A DNA stretch of 35,651 bases from Oscillospiraceae bacterium. GTDB lineage: Bacteria; Bacillota; Clostridia; Oscillospirales; Oscillospiraceae. Positions 19,400 through 26,424 of this stretch are shown piece after piece (position 1 is the first letter of the stretch; each line of letters starts with the position of its first letter). Below the pieces are notes generated by a model. That model saw only the letters and a program-made list of their open reading frames with translations, made no database searches and was not told the origin of the DNA. The stretch lies in NCBI GenBank assembly GCA_017541825.1, contig JAFXYJ010000075.1, positions 1-35,651 on the forward strand, read 5' to 3'. A program made the translations under genes and the position numbers.

Positions 19400-20371
19400 T
19401 TATTCCTCATAAAATGTCAGCGGTGTGTCATAGATATTGTGTCCGGTTTCCAGCGTCTCTCCTTCAACGGTGATCCGCACGGCGTCCGCGCCGGTGTACT
19501 CGATGGCGGTGTTGACGAGCCCGCTGATGGTCAGCAGCTCGCCGGAGGTGCCGCAGGCGCGGATTTGGTCGGCAAAGGCGCTGTTGAGGTCGAGGTGCAG
19601 CTCTCCCCCGTCAAGCGCCGCCGAGAGGATCTTCGCGTTCTCATCAAACACCCGGTAGGTCAGCGCCGCATTGAGCGCGGAGGCCATGCTCTCCATGTCC
19701 GCGCCGTCCAGGATCACGCCATCGGCGCGCAGATACATCACCTCGCTGTCCGGGTAATAGACGCGCAGCACGATAGGCGTCTCCAGCCCCAGGGCGGGAT
19801 AGATCATGCGGAAGACCTGCTGTACGTCGCCGCCGGAATAGCTCCACTCGCCGCCCCAGCCGCAGTCCGAGAGCACGCCGGTCCCCGCGCCGTAGAAGGA
19901 CAGCGCCAGCGTGTAGACCGAGTTGAGCTTGTCGGACAGCTTCTCGCCGTACTCGTTCACCATCGGCCGGTCCCAGGCCGCGCAGCCGACGCGCACGGCC
20001 TCCGTGCCGTTTTGCACGCCCCAGTCCACGATGGAGGCCGCATACCAGGCGGCGGTCAGAGAGCTGCCGGCTACCCCGTAATGGTAGTAGTCATAAAGGC
20101 CCGCCAGAAGCTCGTACATGCCGTTCTTCTCCGGCGCCGGGGTGGGGTCGGGCATCGTGGAGGGCGGCTCGGGCGTGGCCGTGGGCGCGGGCGCTTCGGT
20201 GGGCGCAGGCGTGTCCGTGGTCTCAGGCACCGCGGTGTTCTCCGCCGCGGCGGGAGCGTCGGTGGTCTCGGGCGTTTTGCTTTGCGTCTGAGCGCCGCAG
20301 CCGGTGAGCAGCGCAAGACACAGCGCCAGCAGCGCTGCGAGCGCGGTCAGTCTGGTCAGCAGTCTATTCAT
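19400..20371 (-). CDS. GerMN-domain lipoprotein
   Basis: A 323-residue lipoprotein. The signal peptide is about residues 1-24 with lipobox LLTGC (Cys25), followed by an unusually long Thr/Pro/Ala linker rich in APTEAPAPTATPEPP-like repeats (about residues 30-80). A first globular part (YELLAGLYDYYHYGVAGSSLTAAWYAAS...) is followed at the C-terminus by a GerMN-like domain: LRVYYPDSEVMYLRADG, LHLDLNSAFADQI, LLTISGLVNTAIEYTGADAVRITVEGETLE. GerMN occurs in the sporulation protein GerM and in other envelope lipoproteins, so it does not prove a sporulation role. GGGG lies 12 bases before the ATG. It sits 89 bases downstream of the histidine kinase, past a terminator. Confidence 0.85.
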   Translation of the reverse strand: MNRLLTRLTALAALLALCLALLTGCGAQTQSKTPETTDAPAAAENTAVPETTDTPAPTEAPAPTATPEPPSTMPDPTPAPEKNGMYELLAGLYDYYHYGVAGSSLTAAWYAASIVDWGVQNGTEAVRVGCAAWDRPMVNEYGEKLSDKLNSVYTLALSFYGAGTGVLSDCGWGGEWSYSGGDVQQVFRMIYPALGLETPIVLRVYYPDSEVMYLRADGVILDGADMESMASALNAALTYRVFDENAKILSAALDGGELHLDLNSAFADQIRACGTSGELLTISGLVNTAIEYTGADAVRITVEGETLETGHNIYDTPLTFYEE

Positions 20372-20418
20372 GGGTCGGTTTCCCCTTTCAAATCATTTTG
20401 CTGTTTACAGATATAAGA

Positions 20419-20451
20419 CGGACAGGGGGCGCAAATAGTTCTCCCTGTCCG
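20419..20451 (-). terminator. Terminator of the two-component operon
   Basis: A 9-bp stem (CGGACAGGG with CCCTGTCCG) with a 15-base loop lies 9 bases after the histidine kinase stop. The T-run on the minus strand is poor (TCTTATATC), so partial read-through into the lipoprotein genes is plausible. Confidence 0.6.
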
Positions 20452-20460
20452 CTTTATTCT

Positions 20461-22350
20461 TCAAAAGATCAGCTCTGCCTTGAACAGGTCGCCGTCCAGC
20501 GTGAGCCTCAGCTCTCCGCCCATGAGCTCCATGAGCGAACGGGCGATGGAAAGGCCCAGGCCGCTGCCCTCGCTGCTGCGGCTGGCGTCTCCCCGGACGA
20601 ACCGCTCGAGCAGCTCCTCGGCGGGGATGTTCAGCGCCTCCCGGGAGATGTTCTTCAGCGAGAGGACCGTCTTCCCGCCGCTGTCGGCGACAGCCGCGTA
20701 TACCCGCGTGCCGGGCATCGCGTATTTGACCGCATTGGTCAGCAGATTGTCCAGCACCCGCCAGAGCAGCCGTCCGTCGGCGATGACCACCGTCTCCTTT
20801 TCCGGCAGATCGGTCACCAGCGTGAGCTGTGCCAGGGTCAGCCGCTCGGCGTACTCCCCTGCGCACTGCCGCACGAGCTCGCACAGGTCCACGGGCTCGG
20901 GCTCGACGGTCATCGCGCCGCTGGACGCCTTGGACGCGTCCACGAGGTCCGTGGTGAGTTTTTTCAGACGCTGGCTCTGCCGGTCGAGCACTTCGATATA
21001 CTCCCGAGCCCGCTCGTTTTCGATCGGTTCCTTTTTCAGCAGATCCACATAGCTGACGATCGAGGTCAGCGGCGTTTTGAGGTCATGACTCACGTTGGTA
21101 ATCAGCTCGGTCTTGAGGCGCTCGGACTTCATGCGCTCATTGACCGCCCGGGTCATGCCCAGGCTCACGGCCTCCAGGTTTTCCGCGTGCTCCCGGAGGA
21201 CGGGCAGCATGCGCTTTGTATCCACGCTCACGCTCAGGTCTCCGGCAGCCAGCGCCCGGCCTGCTGCCTGCAGCTTTTTGAGCTGCAGCGTCACCCAGAT
21301 CACGGCGGCATATGCGGCCGCGTCGATCAGAAAGAGCAGCACCAGCCAGCCCTCGCCGTTCCATACAGCGTTGAGCGACAGCACCACATTCAGCAGGGTG
21401 AACGCGCCGTAGCACAGCGTGGTCTTGCCCATGAGCGGCAGAGCGTGCAGGAAGGCTCCCAGTGCGCGCCGCAGCGCTCTCACCGCCCCGGCAAGGATCC
21501 GCCAGCACCACTTTGTCAGCCGCCATGCCCATTTGCAGCAAAAGAAGGTGACCGTATTGCGCCACCACTTCCCCGCCCGGAACCGGGCGGCCAGCGTCAT
21601 GCACCCGAGCAGCGCCGAGACGCCCGCGCCGAGGATGAGCAGTCCGCAGACGACGGCGAAAAACTGTGGGTGGCGCATGAGCTCGAATCTGCCGATCTCG
21701 GTCATCACAGCGATACAGACCGCGGCCGCTGCGCCCAGCAGCAGCAGATAAATCTCCAGCGGCCAGCGGTGCAGCCCGCCGAGCTTCACCCCCTCCGGGG
21801 TACGGCCGGCGGCGGCTATCAGGAACACGAACAGCAGCACCGTCAGCAGAAGGCACCCCAGCCCGACAGGCAGAAACAGCGTCCGGCTGTTGTAGAGGAA
21901 GTCATATAGCGTGACGTAGCCGTAGAGGACCGTACCGCGGGGCGCGGGTAGGTTAACATAACATCTCGCCTTATACCCGCTTTCCCAATCGAACTCCGTT
22001 TCTGTACAGATGCGGCGGGATCCCGGCGTCCTCGTGTCCGCCGCGATCGTACCGTCGCCGCGGGTGATCACATAGGAAAAGCTCTCCTCCGGCTCGGGCG
22101 GCATGTACTCGTCGCTTCCCGTCTCGTTTTCGAGCATGTAGACTCTCTGAAGGGCGTTCCAGACCTGGGTCTGCGCATAAGAATACGCCATTTCGCTGTT
22201 GAAGAAGTCCCGCTCGTCCGTCTCGCCCATTCGTGGCTCATAATAATCAAAGGCAAAGCCCGCGGCGCACACGAGCGCTGTGAGGGCGAGGGCGCAGCAA
22301 AGCACAAAGGCCGCCGTCCGCGCGCCGTATGATTCCAGCAGTTTTTTCAT
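20461..22350 (-). CDS. Multi-pass sensor histidine kinase
   Basis: A 629-residue sensor kinase. TM1 is at about residues 13-34, followed by an extracytoplasmic domain to about 160. Five further hydrophobic segments follow (about 168-190, 203-222, 230-255, 285-310 and 318-345), an unusual number for an OmpR-partner kinase. A HAMP-like stretch (LKKLQAAGRALAAGDLS) precedes the kinase core: H-box NVSHDLKTPLTSIVSY with His422, N-box DNLLTNAVKYA, F/G boxes ERFVRGDASRSSEGSGLGLSIARSL. The C-terminus is at LFKAELIF, so the core is complete. The start codon overlaps the stop of the response regulator by 4 bases. The signal is unknown; the many membrane segments suggest sensing of an envelope or membrane-associated ligand. 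The adjacent lipoprotein genes are candidate targets. Confidence 0.93.
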   Translation of the reverse strand: MKKLLESYGARTAAFVLCCALALTALVCAAGFAFDYYEPRMGETDERDFFNSEMAYSYAQTQVWNALQRVYMLENETGSDEYMPPEPEESFSYVITRGDGTIAADTRTPGSRRICTETEFDWESGYKARCYVNLPAPRGTVLYGYVTLYDFLYNSRTLFLPVGLGCLLLTVLLFVFLIAAAGRTPEGVKLGGLHRWPLEIYLLLLGAAAAVCIAVMTEIGRFELMRHPQFFAVVCGLLILGAGVSALLGCMTLAARFRAGKWWRNTVTFFCCKWAWRLTKWCWRILAGAVRALRRALGAFLHALPLMGKTTLCYGAFTLLNVVLSLNAVWNGEGWLVLLFLIDAAAYAAVIWVTLQLKKLQAAGRALAAGDLSVSVDTKRMLPVLREHAENLEAVSLGMTRAVNERMKSERLKTELITNVSHDLKTPLTSIVSYVDLLKKEPIENERAREYIEVLDRQSQRLKKLTTDLVDASKASSGAMTVEPEPVDLCELVRQCAGEYAERLTLAQLTLVTDLPEKETVVIADGRLLWRVLDNLLTNAVKYAMPGTRVYAAVADSGGKTVLSLKNISREALNIPAEELLERFVRGDASRSSEGSGLGLSIARSLMELMGGELRLTLDGDLFKAELIF

Positions 22351-23042
22351 TTTCCCGTCTCCTCGATCTTATAGCCTTTTCCCCAGACCACGCGGATCAG
22401 CCGCGGGTTGGCCGGGTCGATCTCCAGTTTTTCCCGCAGGTGGCGGATATGCACCGGCACCGTGCCCTCCGCGGACAGCGGCGCGTCGTTCCAGACCTGC
22501 CGGTAGATCTCCCGGGAGGAAAAGACCTTCCCGGGGTTCCGGAGCAGCAGGCGCAGGATGTCATACTCGGTGGGCGTGAGGGCGATCTCCTCTCCGTGGA
22601 GGGTGACGCGCTTGGCCTCGTCGTCCATGACCACGCCGCCCGCGGCCAGTCCGGAGGGACGTGCCGCCATGCCGCCGAGTTGGGCGAAGCGGCGCAGCTG
22701 CGCCCGGACCCGGGCCAGCACCTCCAGGGGGTTGAAGGGCTTGGTGACGTAGTCGTCCGCGCCGACGGTGAGGCCTAGGATCTTGTCATTGTCCTCGCTT
22801 TTGGCGGTGATGAGGATCACCGGCACGTTGCTCTGCTCGCGCAGCTTCGCCGTGGCGGTCATGCCGTCCATGCCCGGCATCATGATGTCCATGAGCACGA
22901 GGTGGATCTCCCGTCGGGCAAGCAGCGAGAGCGCCTCGGCGCCGGTCCCGGCCTCGAGGACCTCATAGCCCTCGCCGGTGAGGTAGATGCGCAGCGCCGC
23001 GCGGATATCCGGCTCGTCGTCGCAGATCAGGATCGTATACAT
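22347..23042 (-). CDS. OmpR-family response regulator
   Basis: A 231-residue regulator with an N-terminal receiver domain and a C-terminal winged helix. Receiver residues are Asp8/Asp9 (acid pair), phosphoacceptor Asp52 in VLMDIMMPGMDG, Thr79 in LITAKSED and Lys101 in YVTKPFNPLEV. The winged-helix part includes VTLHGEEIALTPTEYDILRLLLRNPGKVFSSREIYRQVWND and VPVHIRHLREKLEIDPANPRLIRVVWGKGYKIE. The sequence resembles VanR/PhoP-like regulators of Firmicutes. GGAGG lies 9 bases before the ATG. Three helically phased TTTAAGA-type heptads stand just upstream, so autoregulation is likely. Confidence 0.95.
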   Translation of the reverse strand: MYTILICDDEPDIRAALRIYLTGEGYEVLEAGTGAEALSLLARREIHLVLMDIMMPGMDGMTATAKLREQSNVPVILITAKSEDNDKILGLTVGADDYVTKPFNPLEVLARVRAQLRRFAQLGGMAARPSGLAAGGVVMDDEAKRVTLHGEEIALTPTEYDILRLLLRNPGKVFSSREIYRQVWNDAPLSAEGTVPVHIRHLREKLEIDPANPRLIRVVWGKGYKIEETGK

Positions 23043-23065
23043 TTGCCCGCCTCCTTTTCACGGTC

Positions 23066-23125
23066 ACAGGATAGCAGATGGGACTTTAAGATAAAAGAGG
23101 GGAAACCCTTAAGATTCGTTTAAGA
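23066..23125 (-). promoter_or_regulatory. Promoter with phased heptads before the two-component operon
   Basis: On the plus strand three heptads read TTTAAGA (23085-23091), CTTAAGA (23108-23114) and TTTAAGA (23119-23125). Their starts are 23 and 11 bases apart, that is, on the same face of the helix. A TATCCT on the minus strand (23071-23066) could be the -10 box, placing the first heptad at the -35 region. This layout is typical of OmpR-family activator sites. Confidence 0.55.
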
Positions 23126-23130
23126 AAAAC

Positions 23131-23156
23131 AGCGGCGGGAGCGTTCTCCCGCCGCC
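23131..23156. repeat. 26-bp direct repeat, copy 1 (a GC-rich hairpin)
   Basis: An exact copy of the 26 bases at 23394-23419. The unit is itself a hairpin, with GCGGCGGGAG pairing with CTCCCGCCGC around a CGTT loop. It marks the left end of the hairpin-rich non-coding stretch. Confidence 0.9.
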
Positions 23157-23393
23157 CAGAGTATCAAAGAAAGCCTCGCAGAGTTTGCGCCCGCAGGCGC
23201 AAATAAAATGTAAATCGTTTTTCCTGGGGACATGTGCCTCGGGAAAAACACTTCTCGGCCTGCAAACGTGCGAATTGTACACTGCAAGTGGGCAATGCGT
23301 GCGCTGCAGCGGGCCGTATCCCTTTCAAATGAGAGCCCAGCGAAGCGGGTCTCATTTGAAAGCGTGTCAAAAGTTGAGCTTTTTGACACGCTT
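23157..23393. other. Non-coding insert made of successive hairpins
   Basis: No gene is visible in these 237 bases. In order they hold a perfect 8-bp hairpin at 23184-23203 (TTTGCGCC/GGCGCAAA), one at 23217-23249 (GTTTTTCC/GGAAAAAC), a looser branched region at 23256-23316 (CGGCC/GGCCG outside), a perfect 13-bp hairpin at 23322-23362 (CTTTCAAATGAGA/TCTCATTTGAAAG), and one at 23363-23390 (CGTGTCAAAA/TTTTGACACG). The stretch is bounded by the two 26-bp repeats. It may be a non-autonomous mobile element, a structured RNA, or a repeat relic. It also supplies the likely 3' end signals of the uptake operon. Confidence 0.7.
23171..23201 (+). repeat. Dispersed repeat, internal copy
   Basis: These 31 bases match 35621-35651 at the right window edge with one difference (CCCGCA against CCTGCA). 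A less exact match extends about 12 bases upstream in both copies (GAGTATCAAAGA against GACTGTCAAA). Both copies lie directly after a strong GC-rich hairpin. Confidence 0.85.
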
Positions 23394-23419
23394 AGCGGCG
23401 GGAGCGTTCTCCCGCCGCC
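23394..23419. repeat. 26-bp direct repeat, copy 2; likely terminator of the uptake operon
   Basis: Identical to 23131-23156. It lies 14 bases after the stop of the ABC ATPase gene, a natural place for a 3' hairpin, though no T-run follows on the minus strand. Confidence 0.85.
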
Positions 23420-23433
23420 GCAAGGACGTTCTG

Positions 23434-24192
23434 TCAGTCCCACTGGTTCAGCAGGCCGCGCATCCATTCCCCGACGTCCATGCCGTACACGCTGTTGAGG
23501 ACCTCGGGGCGGAACGCCTCCTCGATGGTGCCGACCACCACCGGCCTGCCGCGCTCGAGCAGCACGGCGTGGGTGCCGTACATCCGCGCCAGGCTCAGGT
23601 CGTGCACGACGCTGACCACCGCGCCGCCGGTATCCTCCATCCACTTGCGCACCAGCGCGAACACCTGCTTCTGATAGATCAGATCCAGGTGATTGGTGGG
23701 CTCGTCGAGCATGAGCAGCCGGGGATCCTGCACGAACAGCTGCGCGAGGAACGCCCGCTGCAGCTCGCCGCCGGAGAGCGTGAGCACCGACTGCCGCAAA
23801 AACGGCCCCATGCCGGTCTTGGCCACCGCGTCGCGGACCCTGGCCTCGCTGGCGTCCTTGCCGCCCTCGAAATAGCCGGGCCGGTGGGAATACCTGCCCA
23901 GGCGGATGACCTCCTCCACCGTGAAGCTGTAGCCCACATAGTGGTTCTGGGTCAGCACGCCCAGGCAGCGGGCCAGCTCCCGGCTGCGCATCCGTCTGAC
24001 GTCCTTTCCCTCGAAGAGCACCTGACCGGTATAGCTCACCCCCTGGGACACGGCGTTGACGATGGTGGTCTTGCCCGCGCCGTTGGGGCCGATCAGCATC
24101 AGCCACTGGCCCGCCTCCACGGTAAAGGACACGCCGTCGAGGATCCGTCTGGTCCCGTAGCTGACGGACAGATCCCGTACCTCCAGCATCAT
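23434..24192 (-). CDS. FecE/BtuD-type ABC transporter ATP-binding protein
   Basis: The cytoplasmic ATPase of a metal-chelate/cobalamin-type importer, 252 residues. Walker A is GPNGAGKT (35-42), Q-loop LTQNHY (80-85), signature LSGGE (139-143), Walker B LLMLDEP (159-165), D-loop HLD, and the H-loop histidine in SVVHDLSLA. The start overlaps the permease stop by 4 bases (ATGA). It is the last gene of the binding-protein/permease/ATPase operon. The substrate could be a ferric siderophore, haem or corrinoid; sequence alone does not decide. Confidence 0.95.
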   Translation of the reverse strand: MMLEVRDLSVSYGTRRILDGVSFTVEAGQWLMLIGPNGAGKTTIVNAVSQGVSYTGQVLFEGKDVRRMRSRELARCLGVLTQNHYVGYSFTVEEVIRLGRYSHRPGYFEGGKDASEARVRDAVAKTGMGPFLRQSVLTLSGGELQRAFLAQLFVQDPRLLMLDEPTNHLDLIYQKQVFALVRKWMEDTGGAVVSVVHDLSLARMYGTHAVLLERGRPVVVGTIEEAFRPEVLNSVYGMDVGEWMRGLLNQWD

Positions 24193-25280
24193 TGCGTCCG
24201 CCTCCTCTGACTGTAAAAGATGAACACGAACACGATCGCGCCGACGAAGCTGGTGATGATGCCGATGGGCAGCTCCCGGGGGGAGAGCAGCGTGCGGCAG
24301 GCAAGATCGGCCAGCAGCAGGAACACCGCCCCGCCGAAGGCGCAGGCCGGCAGCAGGCGCCGGTGATTGGGGCCGAGGATCCGGCGCAGGATGTGCGGCG
24401 TCACGAGGCCGACGAAGCCGATGCTGCCGCTCAGAGAGACGCAGGCCCCGATGAGCACGCTGATGCAGATGAGCACCTCCAGCTTGACCCGGCGGACGTC
24501 CACGCCGATATTGCGGGCGTTGTCCTCGCCCACGGAGAAGGCGTTGAGCTCCTCGGCCTTATGCAGCAGGATCCCGCCGCAGACCAGCAGCGGTACCGCC
24601 ATGATCAACGCGTTCATATAGCTGGAGTTCTGCAGAGTGCCCATGGTCCAGAAGGTGATGTTGCGCACTTTTTCCCCCACCATCGTGATGATAAAGCTGG
24701 AGATCGCGCTCACGAACATGGAAAAGACGATGCCGATGAGGATGATCGTGTTGGTGGACAGGCTGGAATCCAGCTTGTATGCCAGCAGGAGGATCAGCAG
24801 CAGCGAGCCGAAGGCAAAGAGGATCGCCATACCCGTCCGGCCGGAGACCGGCAGGCCCGGGATGGAGATATCGAAGGCGATGGCGATCACCGCGCCCAGC
24901 GCCGCGCCGGAGCTCACGCCCATGGTGGAGCCGTCGGCCAGCGGGTTTTTCAGCAGGCCCTGCATGGCCGCGCCGCACAGCGCAAGGCTGGCCCCCACCA
25001 GCGAGACGCACAGCACCCGCGGGATGCGCACCGACAGGATGATCGATCTGGCCATGCTGCCGGGGGTCTCGTCCCCGCGAAGGGCGGCGGAGACTACGCG
25101 CAGCGTGTCCCGCAGCGGGATATTGACGCTGCCCACGCAGATGCACAAAACGACCGCGGCCAGCGTGAGAGCGGAGAAAAGCAAATAAGCGCCGGGGCCG
25201 AATCCCCCCGCGCGTGTGAACAGTATGCTCCGAGAGGGCGCCGGAGCGCCCTCTCTTGTCTGGTTCGGATCAGGCTGCAT
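24189..25280 (-). CDS. FecCD-family ABC transporter permease
   Basis: About 363 residues with roughly ten membrane segments. Family motifs seen are SVRIPRVLCVSLVGASLALCGAAMQGLLKNPLADGSTMGVSSGAALGAV, LIGIVFSMFVSAISSF, MGTLQNSSY, and SGSIGFVGLVTPHILRRILGPNHRRLLPACAFGGAVFLLLADLACRTL ending LPIGIITSFVGAIVFVFI. The chosen ATG at 25280 (MQPDPNQTRE) overlaps the binding-protein stop by 11 bases; its Shine-Dalgarno is poor. Upstream in-frame ATGs or GTGs run inside the binding-protein gene and are not credible. A 10-bp hairpin lies inside the first 50 bases of the reading frame, so the true start could be a non-ATG codon past it. Confidence 0.92.
   Translation of the reverse strand: MQPDPNQTREGAPAPSRSILFTRAGGFGPGAYLLFSALTLAAVVLCICVGSVNIPLRDTLRVVSAALRGDETPGSMARSIILSVRIPRVLCVSLVGASLALCGAAMQGLLKNPLADGSTMGVSSGAALGAVIAIAFDISIPGLPVSGRTGMAILFAFGSLLLILLLAYKLDSSLSTNTIILIGIVFSMFVSAISSFIITMVGEKVRNITFWTMGTLQNSSYMNALIMAVPLLVCGGILLHKAEELNAFSVGEDNARNIGVDVRRVKLEVLICISVLIGACVSLSGSIGFVGLVTPHILRRILGPNHRRLLPACAFGGAVFLLLADLACRTLLSPRELPIGIITSFVGAIVFVFIFYSQRRRTQ
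25232..25255 (-). promoter_or_regulatory. Intercistronic hairpin at the binding protein/permease junction
   Basis: A perfect 10-bp GC-rich stem (GAGAGGGCGC with GCGCCCTCTC) with a CGGA tetraloop starts 15 bases after the binding-protein stop and has no T-run. Such hairpins are known to protect the upstream mRNA and give more binding protein than permease. Here it also covers the assumed start of the permease coding region. Confidence 0.6.
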
Positions 25281-26286
25281 TCTCTGCGTCGGCCTCGCCG
25301 TAAACGAAGTCGAAGAGCATCTCCGCACCGTCGGCCAGACGCGGCGCGGGACGGGACAGCTCGTCGTGGGCAAACAGCAGGATGGCTCCGTTCTGCACCG
25401 CCGGGATGTTCTCCCAGCCGGGGCGGGCCATGATCTCAGCCTCGGCGGACTCATACTCTTCGCCGTAATACATCGTGATCGTCACGATATAGTCGGGGTT
25501 GGCCTCGATGACCTGCTCCTCGGAGACCTGCGCCCACTGAGGGGCGTCGGCGAAAATGTTCCGCAGGCCGAGGATGCCGCAGAGCTCGTCCATGAAGGAG
25601 CCCTCGCCGGCGGCCCAGATGCCGTAGCCGAAGTAGGGCGGGGTGACCTCAAAGTAGATGCTGGGCCGCTCCTCCTCGGGGATCTCCATGGCCTCGGCCT
25701 TCGCGGCCAGGTCGGCCAGTCTGGTCTGCATATCGGTGATGACGGTCTCCGCTTCGTCGGCATGGTCCACGGCTCTGCCGATGAGGCGCACGGCTTCATA
25801 GATGCCGTCGATGCCGCGCTCCGTGGTCACGACCACAGCGATGCCGGCGGCCTCGAGCGCCGCGATCTGCTCCTCGGTCTGGGCCATGGTGTCGATCAGC
25901 ACCATGTCAGGCTCCATGCCGATGACGTCCTCCAGGTTGGTGTCGGAGCCGGAGCCCAGCGTCGGCAGCTCCAGCACCTGCTCGGGATAGTCGCAGTAGG
26001 TGCCGCGGGCCACCAGCAGATCGCCCGCGCCGACGGCGTAGAGGATCTCGCAGCAGGACGCGGTCAGGGCGACGATGCGCTCGGGATACTTCTCCAGCGC
26101 GATCTCCCGGCCGGTCATGTCGGTAAAGACGGCGACGGGCTCGGCCTTGACGGGCTCAGCCGTGGGAGCCGCCGTGGCGGACACGGGCTCCGTCGTGGTC
26201 TCGGGGGCGGCGGACGTGCCTCCGCCGCAGGCGCACAGAGCCAGGAGCATGGTCAGCGCCAGGACCAGCGCGATAGTCTTTTTCAT
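25270..26286 (-). CDS. Metal-chelate/corrinoid ABC transporter substrate-binding lipoprotein
   Basis: A 338-residue helical-backbone binding protein (cluster A-II, FepB/BtuF type). Signal peptide MKKTIALVLALTMLLALCAC with lipobox Cys20, then a Thr/Ala/Val linker. Domain features are MTGREIALEKYPERIVALTASCCEILYAVGAGDLLVARGTYCDYPEQVLELPTLGSG, LEDVIGMEPDMVLID, a rigid helix around TQTRLADLAAKAEAMEI, and SEEQVIEANPDYIVTI near the end. AGGAGGA lies 9 bases before the ATG. It is the first gene of the operon and has its own promoter. Ligand class is not decided by sequence; there is no cobalamin riboswitch in the leader. The DtxR-type iron regulator at 3315 is a possible controller. Confidence 0.93.
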   Translation of the reverse strand: MKKTIALVLALTMLLALCACGGGTSAAPETTTEPVSATAAPTAEPVKAEPVAVFTDMTGREIALEKYPERIVALTASCCEILYAVGAGDLLVARGTYCDYPEQVLELPTLGSGSDTNLEDVIGMEPDMVLIDTMAQTEEQIAALEAAGIAVVVTTERGIDGIYEAVRLIGRAVDHADEAETVITDMQTRLADLAAKAEAMEIPEEERPSIYFEVTPPYFGYGIWAAGEGSFMDELCGILGLRNIFADAPQWAQVSEEQVIEANPDYIVTITMYYGEEYESAEAEIMARPGWENIPAVQNGAILLFAHDELSRPAPRLADGAEMLFDFVYGEADAENAA

Positions 26287-26347
26287 ATTCTTTTCCTCCT
26301 CAGAAACCGGGTCGTTTTTCACCGCGCAGCCTGAGGGCTGTCGGTAT

Positions 26348-26382
26348 GGATAAATATATATCCGGATCAGGCGGCCTGTCAA
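26348..26382 (-). promoter_or_regulatory. Promoter of the uptake operon, with a small palindrome
   Basis: On the minus strand a perfect TTGACA (26382-26377) is followed by a TATATT/ATATAT box at 17-18 bases spacing, about 65-70 bases before the binding-protein ATG. The -10 lies within an imperfect palindrome with 5-bp arms, GGATA and TATCC (26348-26363), which could bind a repressor. Confidence 0.6.
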
Positions 26383-26424
26383 GCTGATAGGATGCCCGAT
26401 CCGGACGAAAACATGAATATGTAT

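Noticed and set aside
17297-20416. Over-1000-codon open frame on the plus strand opposite the two lipoprotein genes
   Set aside because: Low-complexity His/Gln/Arg-rich translation; the minus strand has signal peptides, lipoboxes and ribosome binding sites.
23157-23393. Insertion sequence with a transposase
   Set aside because: No open frame of any significance and no terminal inverted repeats flanked by a short target duplication; the 26-bp direct repeat is longer than usual target duplications.
23131-23419. CRISPR array
   Set aside because: Only two identical 26-bp units 237 bases apart, with no regular spacers and no cas genes nearby.
26287-26424. Cobalamin riboswitch before the FecBCD-type operon
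   Set aside because: The leader of about 60-70 bases is too short and lacks the B12-box and the conserved helices.
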